Assembly: GCA_034509925.1 (NCBI GenBank)
Contig: CM067531.1
Span: forward strand, 6,653,319 to 6,717,318
DNA from: Hirudinaria manillensis
Lineage: Eukaryota; Annelida; Clitellata; Hirudinida; Hirudinidae
Direction of reading: 5' to 3'
Length of the DNA stretch: 64,000 nt
A model generated the notes under the pieces. The model was given only the letters and a program-made list of their open reading frames with translations, did not search any database and was not told the DNA's origin. Made by a program: the position numbers and the translations under genes. Shown here in pieces: positions 12,401 through 23,500 of the stretch; positions within the stretch are counted from its first letter, which is position 1, and the number at the start of each line of letters is the position of its first letter.

Positions 12401-15400
12401 TCAAAAGAGCATGTCTAAATGACAGAGTATTACATGTTACATCATGGTTGTGATCATTAGTCATCATCATTAGCTAAAAATGAGTTTATTAAATTAACTT
12501 TTTGATAACTTTTAGAAGCTATTTCATGATTTTCATCACATTTCATTAGATTAGAAGTAAATGTTGATAACAACCTTAAGTCTTATCATTGCATCATAAC
12601 AATTATAGCCTACTCATTCACATCACACTCAGCTATTGGATCATCAGAGCACAATTTAATTAGTAAATTTAATGACCACAATCTTATGATGCACCAACCT
12701 GGATAGAATATTTCACTTTCCCAGCATAATGTACAATACCAAAGGCACTTTGCTTAGTTTGAGGCACTTCGTAATAAGCATTGTTTTGATGGTTGCTGTG
12801 GAACTTTGACAATAGGGTCTCGTTGGTTGCTCCTGGGAAGCTGTCGGCAATGGTGGGCATATGAATGTTAATGGATTTGGTCCGAGACCACAAAAACAAC
12901 TTTGAGACCCACTTTGATTCCTCATCCAACAGGTGCAAGAGACCAGATGGCTTCTTACTGAACAGTTCCAGACATCCTGTATTGTCGATAAATTCAATAT
13001 TTTCCCAGAAGATTCCTTCTCTGGTGTATTCCTCTTGCTCCAATTTGAAAATGTGTTGGTTGAAGTAATAGTGAAGATTTTCATTAGCATAATTTATGCA
13101 AAACTGCTCAAAACTATTGTCATGAAAGTCCTCAAATCCAAAAATATCCAGGACACCAATGCAATTCCCCTAGAATTTGGGTTCAAACACTCTTATTTAC
13201 TCAACTTCTTAAAACTGAATAACTATATTACATTACCTGACTCTTTCTTTCAGTGTGCTTTGAGAGCAGGAGAGTATTGATTTTATAAACAATCCAATCA
13301 AACAAGGCACTGTACAAACATTTTGCAGTTGAATTTCGAGTAGAGATGGCCTGGCAAATAAATTAAATAAATTGAATAAATTATAAAAATTAAATTTCAA
13401 TTTCAACCTCAACGACCAACCTCTTCCATCTTGTTGCTCATGATTACAACTTCTCCACCTGCCTGTGTCCTTCTCTTTGTCAAAGCATCCAGCAGTGTTA
13501 TTTCAGAAACCTTAAAGGTATTTGCATGCTTTTAGATTAACTAAAATAATTGTTAATCATGGTTAATTTAAATAACAATATAAACTATATAACTAACAAG
13601 GATAATATTGTGCTAGGCAAATTATCTCAAAAAAAAAAAAATAAAAGATCATTGCATAAAAAATAGGCAATCAATTATAGTTATAACTGCTCAATCACTT
13701 TCTCATCAGTATGATAAAAAATCAAGTAACCTTAAGAAGATGTGATACAATTGAAACTTCTTCCATGTTCTTCACTGCTACGCATTCATCGTGATGCCCC
13801 AACTCAGCTCTCTGTAAAAGCAAATAAAACATTTGCAAATAAATAATATTTTAGATTACACTGTTATTGATGATGGTTCGTAAACCTTTCTAAAGCCGAT
13901 GTTTCCGAGATGAAGGATGGCACTCAAAACCACGAAGAGTCTGCAAATGGAATTGCATTGCATTATTTGTGACTATTTCTTTGCAAACACGAATCATCCA
14001 TTTTGACCTGTTTTGCACGTCGCCCGAGAATCCGACGGCATCCATGGCATTCTTCAGCCTGTGGAATTCCTGGGCTTCGAGGTCATTCGACTGGGTGCAA
14101 CTCCTTCCATCCTGGTCAAAATACCATCGCCATGGAAACATCTCTCTTTAGAATTCATTCTTATGATTCAGATGATGTTATTCAAAACTCTTGATAATCT
14201 TATTCTTTTATGGAAAGTGATAGGTCCAAAGACCAATTCTCCAAAACTTATTAAAAGTCAAACAAATGCTTGATTGATTGATTGATCGTCTTGATTATAA
14301 CGATGTAATATACAGTAAATTATATTATTTCATATGCATTGTTTTAAATATGTATGTAGATGTATCATATTATTCTAAATACAATTCTTTTCAAAGTCAA
14401 TTCATTCAACATCAAACACATTCAAATCAGATGTAAATGCATATGTCTCGTAGCATCAAAACTTTAAGAAGCAAAAAAATAACTGATTGAGTTCAGAAAT
14501 TGCTCCAACAAAATTGATGTTAGAATTGATGAAGGTAAAATATGGATTAACATTGTAAGGGCTAAGAAAGACTTAGCGAACGACTCAATTATGTTACATA
14601 ATAGCCATTATCTTTGTCAAATAATCGAATAATAATTCTAAAAAAATTGTCAAATGAGATGCAAGCAAGTTTCTTGTAGTCATGCGAGTAGGTAGGAATA
14701 TGAAAAAGTGCCGGACATCCTACTTTAGAAGATATTGTTTAATAAAGAAATTATTAAATGTCGATATCTTAATGCAATGAATGTAATGAAGTTAGTTTGC
14801 AATGCACCAAAAATAGACCTCAGGTCGATGCCAACACACCTAATATGAAAAAAAAATAAAATGATCAACTCACCTGATTCAAATAAAAATAGTCTGCAGC
14901 CTTTGTAAGATGCAAAGCAACCTTTTCAGAATCACTTGCACCAGCTATTAAATAGTAGAAAACATGGTAATTCCTGAAAAAAATAAATAACAGTAAAATC
15001 CAACAAAAATTAGCCCTCGCAGGTCAAACCTCTCGCACACCGCTTGAGATACTATACGAGATTTCTCCAGAAGGTATTTTTCCACCGTGGCTCTATAAGA
15101 TATAATGGATTGTCACTTCTGGATAACAACAGGCAAAATTGTTGCCTATTTAGTAGAGTACTTCCAAAATTATTACTCAAAGTGAAACTAGTGCTTTAAT
15201 TTGTGTATTACAATAATATCCCAAAGTTATACATTCTTAGATGATAGGTAGTACTAAAAATATCATATGCTGAATTTTACATTTAAAGATACAGGGACTC
15301 ATCCACAAAAGAGAGAGGATAAGAGACTTAAATCCAATGAGGATGTCTGCATAAATTTTTTTCAATGTTCATAAGTTCTATTTTGAAAATTGACTTTTTT

Positions 15401-17102
15401 TTGCAAGCAGGCTTTCATTTAAATGAGTAATTTATGAATAAATTAGTAATCTTTTGTTAACTTTTATGGACGACCTCTAATACCCAAATAAATGGATATT
15501 GGACCCAGGACTAATGAAAACATTAGTTTAGAAGAAAATTATTTAATATTGTAACAATTAACAAAAAAAATTAACAATATTTGTAATGGCCTAAAACAAC
15601 AGAAATCCATATTGATGCAAAATATTCATAAACATGTGAATTTATAAAGAAATTAGGAATTGCTTCAGTCCAAATTTGACAATGTCAAGGTATTCCCGAA
15701 ATTTTTAGCTTTCGCTTGTTTTGATTATGTTACAAATCCACTCACCCATAAACAGTCCCATCTTCTCTGTAGGATACTTGAACAAACTTTCCAAACCTGC
15801 TTGAATTGTTGTTATGCACTGTTTTTGCATTTCCAAAAGCCTGCACATCAAAATAGTGGAATACCCTTTTAACATTTAAATTGCATTATTACTTGGCTAC
15901 ATTTATAATCTTTTAAAATAGTAATATGAAAAAAGTAGAAAAATCAGATGTCAGGTTCAAAGTGTGATTATTCGAGATTTATCTTATAATTACAAAAATA
16001 ATAATTGATGCAACCAATTCTTGAAATTGACAAAATAATGATGCATAATTATAACTATTATTATCAATTATTATCAAGAATTAAAAACTTAACCAGAAAA
16101 GCATTAATTCGTGAGAGAACAACCAATTTCATCAATATGGCTATAGTCCCTAAATGACGGAAATTCAAGAAATATGTGATTGACAAAAGGTGAGATTGAA
16201 AGTACCTCAAGAACGGGCCCAACTCCAGCTATATGCTTCTCAATGCCATTACTGTAAAAGTTCCTCTGACTTAATGCAGACAAGTGATGGAGAAGAAAGT
16301 TGGCGTTCTCGGTTTTACCTGAACCCGATTCACCCGAGATAACGATGCATTGATTCTTCTTATTAGTCACCATGTTGTGATAAGCTGCATCGGCAATAGC
16401 AAATATATGAGGAGGAAGATCGCTCAAACTTTTGTTCTGATACATTTCCACAAACTTTGGATTGTAAATTGGAAAGTAATAAAACGGATTTATCGATATC
16501 AGAATTGAACCAATGTATGTGTAAATGGAATTATTTTCAAAACGTTTTTTCAAATTTTCAAGCAAAGTGATTTCGTTGAGTTCAGGCAGATTGCACAAAT
16601 CTTGATAATCTTTTGCACGTCGTTTTGTCATCAATCCAGTCAGATATTTCCCTGATCCTGCTGAACATGTAATTCCAAAATTGGGCAAGACTAACTTTCC
16701 CTGTAATTTTCGCCTCAAAACCAATTTGTATTGGGAATGCATAGGTACATTGCTTTGTAGAGCAAATGGCCATAATCTTTGAACAATAAGTGGTGATTCA
16801 TCTTCATGGAGAGCCCTTTCCTTACATGACATTCCATCTGTAAACAAAACTTCTACAATCTCGAGGTTTGATGCAAGTTCAGAGCTTAATTCAGGTGTGA
16901 GTTTGATTGCTTTTTTTATAACATCAATTGTTCGGCAGGATGGCACACATGATACCGATGTTTCATAGTTTTCTGAAAGTCCGGGAAAGTTTTGTAAAAC
17001 AAGATGCAGCTTAGAAATCGCATTGTTGTGAGATGGGTATGATTCTGTACAAGCATTCATCTTCGAGTAAAATCCTGGGTAAAAGTTAGTAAAAAAGGCC
17101 AA
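3472..17102 (-). CDS. MYO9: Unconventional myosin IX (RA - motor - IQ - C1 - RhoGAP)
   Basis: Actin-based motor that carries its own Rho GTPase-activating domain. Exon 1 (16206-17102) holds an N-terminal RA-like region and the start of the motor with P-loop GESGSGKT. Switch I (NNNSSRFGK) is at 15746-15840 and switch II (DIFGFEDF) at 12913-13169. Further motor exons: 15030-15092, 14874-14973, 14008-14111, 13886-13940, 13731-13811, 13421-13510, 13237-13350, 12699-12840, 11523-11613, about 11205-11309, 10804-10906 (loop 2), 10468-10566, 10319-10399, 10119-10229, 9932-10054. IQ motifs: 9043-9192 and 8808-8977. Tail: 8585-8744, about 8270-8380, 7801-7821, 7587-7742, 7454-7520, 7136-7323, 6933-7058, 6236-6460. 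C1 zinc finger: 6056-6161 and 5864-5952. RhoGAP: 5290-5479 (with [10 protein letters not shown] arginine finger), 5005-5133, 4663-4768, 4460-4591. C-terminus: 4206-4337 and 3472-3745. Phases agree at nearly all junctions. Uncertain: the end of the exon at 11309 and the junctions between 7822 and 8744. Confidence 0.93.
12841..12912 (-). other. 72-nt in-frame mini-intron in the MYO9 motor
   Basis: The frame runs open through this segment, adding 24 residues between LLDEES and FPGATN. The known family sequence has only one residue (Asn) there. Removing 72 nt that begin gtgggt and end gacag restores LLDEESNFPGATN exactly. The length is a multiple of three and there is no stop, so retention would be translated as an insertion. 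Confidence 0.75.
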
Positions 17103-17870
17103 TGACTTTGCAATTACATCATAAAAGTCAAATCACTATTAAATACTTATAAAACAAAACAAATTAAAACAGACTGCATGCAAACAGGCAAATTGTAGAA
17201 ATTAATTAAGCCTTACGCTTTTTAATATTAGTGTCAATGCTCCGTTATAATAAACTATGGTTCAAGTGCAGACCAACAGGGCATTAAAACAAACACTGCC
17301 TTTGGTCAAGTTTCGACTGAAAAAATTCAGAAAGTCCGTAAAAACATCCCGCACTTATACATATCCTACAACGAAAATCAATAAAATGACCCGCTGCGCA
17401 AATATCATTAAATGCATCCAATTTAATTCATTTCGAACATTAAGTTACTTAATAACAAATTAAACAGCCATTTAATTTTTAATTATTAATAACTGATTTC
17501 GTGTTAACATTAACTAGTATTGCGGGTCGCGCCATGTCTAAAATAAAAATTCTGTTTCAAGATGATAAAATTATATCTTTATTTTTTAAATTTGTCTTCT
17601 AGAATTATTAATTTATTTATTTCCGGTTTTATCGTGAAGTTCCCATATTTGATTGTTCCGAATGTGTTTTCTCGTCTGCTACATTTGCTAATGTTTGATA
17701 ATAAATAATAAAATTATATTATCATTTTCAGAGTTAATAATGGATTTAATGTCTTTTATGTAGATATCGCCCAGGTCCAAGTTCGGTACAAAACAATAAC
17801 ACTTACAATTTCGCGAAGGAAGTGAAATTAAAACGTTTTCATACACTTCGATCACATAATTTGTTGATCA
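17103..17870. promoter_or_regulatory. Shared upstream region of MYO9 and AAR2
   Basis: The MYO9 start (17102, minus) and the AAR2 start (17871, plus) are separated by 768 bp and point away from each other. This is the arrangement of a bidirectional promoter. The DNA is AT-rich with no convincing TATA box or CpG cluster. 5' UTR boundaries cannot be read from the sequence. Confidence 0.4.
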
Positions 17871-19604
17871 ATGATGGATGTGCATAAAACTTTTCCATCA
17901 AGTAGTACGGACATGTCTAACGACCAAGCCATACGGCTTTTTGAAAGTGGATCTATTTTGGTGGTTTTGGATATGCCAGTGGGATCTGAATTTGGGATTG
18001 ACTGCAACTCATGGGAAACAGGCCATAAATTTAAAGGTATAAAGATGATCCCCCCAGGCTTTCACTATATTCACTACAGGCATGTTACTATTATTGAACT
18101 TTTTTGCAAAGGCTTTTCTGCGAAATGAATCTTTTGTTGAAGATTTTTGACAAATATCATGTGTATTATTGTTGTTATTATAGATAAATTCTACAGCCTG
18201 GTTGTGACAGCTTATTTATTTGTTTATAAGATGCTATTATTTATTTTCTTTTATCTTACTGATTATAACATCTCTTTTGGCATTTGAAATTCTTTTTGAT
18301 CTATCTTCTTTGGCTTTAAGTGTATGAAGTTTAAATGCTGTTTTATGTATGAAAATATTTTTATTTGTGATGGCTATTTTAGTTTATGGGCAATTGTTGT
18401 ATTAGTTTAAGAATGTTCTAGTGCCACTATTCTTGTTATCTGACATTTACTGAATTTGTTTTAGCGTCCACAGTAAAGATCGTCAATTTTCACCAAAGAT
18501 TGGCTTTATGCAATTTTTCAAACCAAGAGAATTTATTGTTAAATCCTGGGACAAGAGCACAGAAGGTTGGATGGTTGATGTGTTTCAGTATTTTATATTT
18601 AATATTTAAATTTGTTTCATTGTTGTAGAGCTTTCAGATGTATTGGATTCTTCAGACATTGTTGAGAAACTAAAGTCAAATAAGGATGAACTAGAAAAAT
18701 ATTTGGGTGTCTATCCATATGAAAGGTTAGTCATATTTCTCATAGTGACGGTTATTGTTTGCCTCAACCATATTCTTCAATTAACAGCTTAAAGAAATGG
18801 ATTTCCTTGACAAATTATATCAGTAATGATTATGTTGAAAGAGTGAAGCCTGAATGTGGAGTCATCCATTCAGCAGCGATGTTTGAATCTGAGCCTAGCA
18901 ACACTCAAACAAGATTAGAGGCAGCAAAGGAGAAAGTGGCATCTGAAAATCCTTTGAGCAAAATTGTAGAACTGCCTGAGATGAAAACTGTGCCTGGCAC
19001 TGTTCTGAAGTTCTTTCAAATTTCTGATAGGTCATTCACATCAATCTCAACACCTTCAGATATTACTAAGCTTGCAATGGACCACAGCTATAGACTTGAA
19101 GAGTTGTTTGAGTCTATGGAACATTCTTCAAGATTCAGTTTAGTTCTAGCCGAGCTCCAAGCGTCTTTTATATGTTTTCTAGTGGGTCAGGTAGGTATCA
19201 TAATAATGTATTTAATCCATTCTAAAATTATTAAAAGATGTGCCCTTTCATTTTATTTATTTCAGGTCTTTGAGGCATTTGAACATTGGAAAAAGCTGGT
19301 CGATTTGTTATGTAATTGCGTCAGTGCCATTGAACAGTATCCCGAGTTATTTAGTCAATTCATTGGAATTCTTCACTATCACATCAAAGAGATTCCTGAG
19401 GACTTTTTCATTGATATTGTGACCAGGAGTAATTTCCTTTCAAGTTGTTTGACCAATTTATTTGAAAACATTCAGGTCTGCCATTGTCCCAAGAGTCTCA
19501 AGAACAAAGCAGAAAATTTCAAGAGCAATTTAGAAAAGAGATTTGCCTGGAATTTTGATTGTGAATCTGGTGAATATGCTCCAGTGGTAGTTGAACTGAG
19601 TTGA
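17871..19604 (+). CDS. AAR2: AAR2 splicing factor (U5 snRNP assembly)
   Basis: AAR2 binds PRPF8 and escorts cytoplasmic or early nuclear U5 snRNP before Brr2 joins. Exons: 17871-18079, 18465-18565, 18629-18725, 18788-19190, 19266-19604. Exon 1 carries the family signatures GSEFGID, NSWE and MIPPG. Later exons give SLKKWISLTN, LPEMK, the C-terminal helical part with VFEAFEHWKKL, EIPEDFFIDIV and the ending APVVVELS. The total is near 382 residues, as expected for the family. Exon 1 can be joined in frame only at CAG|GC, so intron 1 appears to be GC-AG. ATGATG offers two starts; 17871 is the first. The intron after 19190 is stop-free in frame, so it could be mistaken for coding sequence. Confidence 0.93.
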
Positions 19605-19654
19605 ATATTGTTGCTCAAAACTAACAGTTTATTGTATTTCCTGGATTAATTTTA

Positions 19655-19660
19655 AATAAA
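19655..19660 (+). terminator. Polyadenylation signal of AAR2
   Basis: AATAAA lies about 50 nt after the AAR2 stop codon, a typical spacing for a short 3' UTR. Confidence 0.65.
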
Positions 19661-20521
19661 CAAGCTGATCCAAAACTACTGGGAATCTATTGGGATGAAT
19701 GCAAAAATTGCAGGAACCTAATTACATTATTAGCTATTCAGTTTTAAAATTATTTTGCCATCTTAAGGCATTGTTTTGATGTGGACGAGATGATATGGAC
19801 TCCATTAATACTGACACGTATTTAATCAATGCAATGAGGGAGAATTGCAAATTCTGCTCAGATGAAAAACTCCAAGGTCGACAGCGGACAAATGTCTTTA
19901 TTCCAGATAAAGTGATAGTCTAGGATTCGTAAGTATCGCACAAACACGATATTTCTTTCATTTCCGGGACATTTTTGAGAGCATGATTGTTATTCTCTTT
20001 TCGAAAGATGACGAATGGAATTAATTTGATTTAATATTAAAATGGAATGTTAAGCAGATTAGTGTTAGATAACAATTGTTACCGAATTCAACTCTGGTCA
20101 TGATTATCTCAAGTTTCAAATTCATTATGCTTTGAAGGAAGGCAAGACGACGTGAAACATAAACGTATTGCGTAAGAAGAAACTAGTCCCTCGTGCTATC
20201 TTGGTCTCTAAGTACATTGATGGCTGACTAATAACTTTCCTGAGTAACTCCTTCATCAATCTTCTGACATACGTTTAGAATGAAAAATATTTCATTGACA
20301 GCACATCTGTACATAATCTTTGGAACAATTTACTGAAGCAGGTCAATGCCAAATAAGGACAATGGAAAAAATAGAAATAGGAAAGATTTACAAATGGAAT
20401 CGGATGACCCTTGGTAGGAGCCTGCCCTGTAATGTTCTAAAATTTGTTCAAAAATTATTCGGATTACTCAGACACTATTATTAGAGTTGTGGTTAAGGTT
20501 GATTATTAATAAGGTTTTGTG
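19661..20521. other. Intergenic stretch between AAR2 and the adhesion gene
   Basis: No open frame over 60 codons and no recognisable element. It should contain the 3' ends of the two convergent genes. A further membrane-anchoring exon for the minus-strand adhesion gene was looked for here and not found. Confidence 0.5.
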
Positions 20522-20527
20522 TTTATT
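20522..20527 (-). terminator. Polyadenylation signal of the adhesion gene
   Basis: The plus strand TTTATT gives AATAAA on the minus strand about 30 nt after the TAA at 20558-20560. This supports 20558 as a real transcript end rather than an internal exon read-through. Confidence 0.5.
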
Positions 20528-20557
20528 AAAATGTTCTGAGTTCATAACAATTATAAT

Positions 20558-23500
20558 TTAACAACCTGCAGCAGTTTTAAACACAAATTTTTCATTCGAT
20601 CCCGAAGAACCAAGCTCTGTTTTGGCAATAATTTCGACCTGATATTCTGTTTTTGGATTCAGGTATTGCAGGTTATGCTCTAGTGATGGTTTGTAAATGT
20701 TCTCTTTCTTTTTCTCAATCTTCCAGTCTTCCAACGCTTCAACTGATCCATCATACTTAACTCTCACCTAAATAATAAGATGGCTTCATGTATTCATAAC
20801 GAATCAATGCATTCATCAAACCTTCCTGCCTACTTTTTTGTAACGAATCTCATATTCCTTGATTGGTTTGCCTCCACTTTTTGGTTTTTCCCAAGTTAAT
20901 TTGTATCCCCAGGCATCTTTACCTTGTCTGGATGAGGTCAGCTTTATTGGGTATGGTTTGGCTGTGTGACAACAGATGCGTTATTTTATTGTAATCAAAT
21001 TGAATTAATGCAGGTTTGGAAGCATTTTCAACTGAAGTATTAGCACGTAAATTATTTAATTCCATCAAATCTTTTCAATACGAGCTCAATTCAAAACCAA
21101 TTTTAATGAAGGGAAGTGAACCTACTCAAATTCATTGTGGTAACTTTAAATTCAAATGATGAGCCTGCTCCTACTTCATTTTTTGCTCTTATTTTGAAAT
21201 CGTAAGGGGACCAAGGTTTCAAGTTTTCTATTTTTATTTCGTGCTCTGAAAAGTAAACGATTCTTTACCAAAGGTTTCATCAGGGTGGAAAATCTTCATT
21301 GCTCACCATTTCTCGCTGCTGTCGAATTACTTGGACGATCTGCTTATTGTTCAACGACGTTATAATCATTTATTGTAGAATGATAATTTAAATTCCTACC
21401 TATAATATTGTAATCAAAAGCCTTGTGGTCATATTCAACTCTGTAACCAACCAGCTTAACACCTCCAGTTGATTGTGGTGGAACAACGCTTAGTACCACC
21501 AAATTGGGTGTGTTTTCTTTTAAGTGTACCTCAGTTGGTGCTTCGGGAAGAACTGGAATGAAATATAATGTATGAATAAGATTAACTAAACTTTACCAAT
21601 TTCAAAATTATTCACAGGCTTTTCTAAGCACAATCTTGAGATCACTAGATCCTTTGCTATTTGTCGCCCTGCAAATGTAATCTCCGAATATCCAACTTTG
21701 ATCAGCCTCCTTTACTCTTATCTGCAGTTTAAAGTTTTAGATAGATTTAGATTGTATTCATTTTGTTTTGGACGGGGATTTTTTAATGAACTTGGCCTCT
21801 CCTTCGACCTCAGAGGACATATTGATCTATGATTACACTTGTACTGTATATTTGCTATGTTAAGGCTAAATTACAATTGATTTTCTTAGTTAAAAATGTA
21901 TTATGTTAAGATGCAGTAGCGGATCTAGAGGAACGAGACAGACTCAACTTTAAATTGAATAATATTTTGCTCGGACCTGGCCCCTTCCGTTGTTAAATTT
22001 GTCTCTTTTTTGAGTGCTGGCTCCAGCCAAAATTTTTCAGATCCGCCACTGGTGCGATGTCAAGAAATCAAAAAGTGACGTAATTTTATCTAGGATTCGA
22101 TTTTCTTGTTGATAACGGCAACCTTTTGATAGGGTCGAACTTTTATTCTATTCTTATTTATCATTACTTATGGTTTTCAACTTTTTGCGCCTAAATAATT
22201 ACCGGTTTTTTATCAAATTGTAAAAAGTTGTTGTTTGTACTTCAGTTAGATTAATGTCTCCTCATAGTTAATGGAAAAATCAATAATTGGTTTAATCATG
22301 ACACTCATTAACCAAATTGTGATTAAAAGACATTACTCTCTTATAGTAGTAAACCGTAGATTATTTTTAAAATAATAATATCAAAGTTTAATTTTAAAAT
22401 ATTACCTGGAGACTGGTGTTAGTTGATGAGGTAAAAATATGGAACGAATCGTTGTTGGTGAGTATTCTATCGTATCTCATCCATTGGAACGTCGGATGAG
22501 GATAAGCCTGTGCATGACATGTTATGTTGTGGTGTCGACCTACCCAGCTATGCACCTCCTTAGTGTGATTTCCGGCAAATTTCGGCTTGTCTAATTAATA
22601 TGAACATTACACTATTATTTCTTCCAAGATTTCTTAATTTGTTAATATTTACATAATAATTACAAAAAAGCTATCAGATGTAATTACCAAGTTGCATGGT
22701 ATATGACAATCCTTTTACAGATGGAGAGTATATCTCTATTGAAACTTTTAGCAGTGAACATATACATATAATCTTACACAGACATACAATGTATATTATA
22801 CGTATAAGATAAAAACGAGCATGACAGAATATGCTGATATAGAGTCTTGACCCGCCGAATGAACCCAAGGAGCAACGAAGTTAGCAGAGTTATTAAAAAA
22901 ATTGACTAGTTCATATTTGCTATATCAAAGTAACTCTTTGTGCCATTAAAGTTACTTTAAGGTAAAAATTCATTGTTTTTATTGGATATTCTCTAGAAAT
23001 CGATATGGGTCTTTATAATAATGCGATATCATGCATATTCTATTTAAAAAGTGTCGTTTTGATAATCTTTATAATATCGTGTCGTGATGCCAAATTAAAA
23101 AAAATAGTTTTCTCAAATCCCTTTATCTAAAGATTCTTTATTTCAAACGTTGCTAATTCTCAACAAGAAAGGAGGTTCACCATTGCTCTCAACAAATCTG
23201 TGGTTTTGGGTTGGGTGATTTGCTGTGAAATTCGTGTTTTTACATCTCCTATGTCCCTTTTTAAGAGTCTTCTTAAAACCTATATCCCAAATCCTAAACA
23301 AAACATAGTTGATGGGCTTATACCAAATTTTCTGGTAATATTCGATTTGACTATGTTGAACATTTAATTCTAATTACGAATAATTGAACTAACGTTCACC
23401 GGAAAGATGTACCATTTGTCAAATACTATTTATAAGTGTAAAAAATGTAATACAAGTGTGACAGGAAAAACTTGCTTCAATGAATATCATTCAAAATAAC

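Noticed and set aside
12933..13280. 115-codon plus-strand frame
   Set aside because: Antisense to MYO9 motor exons, with no independent features.
18759..19604. Single 281-codon AAR2 frame as one exon
   Set aside because: The frame runs through a stop-free intron (19191-19265); family alignment and gt/ag signals show two exons.
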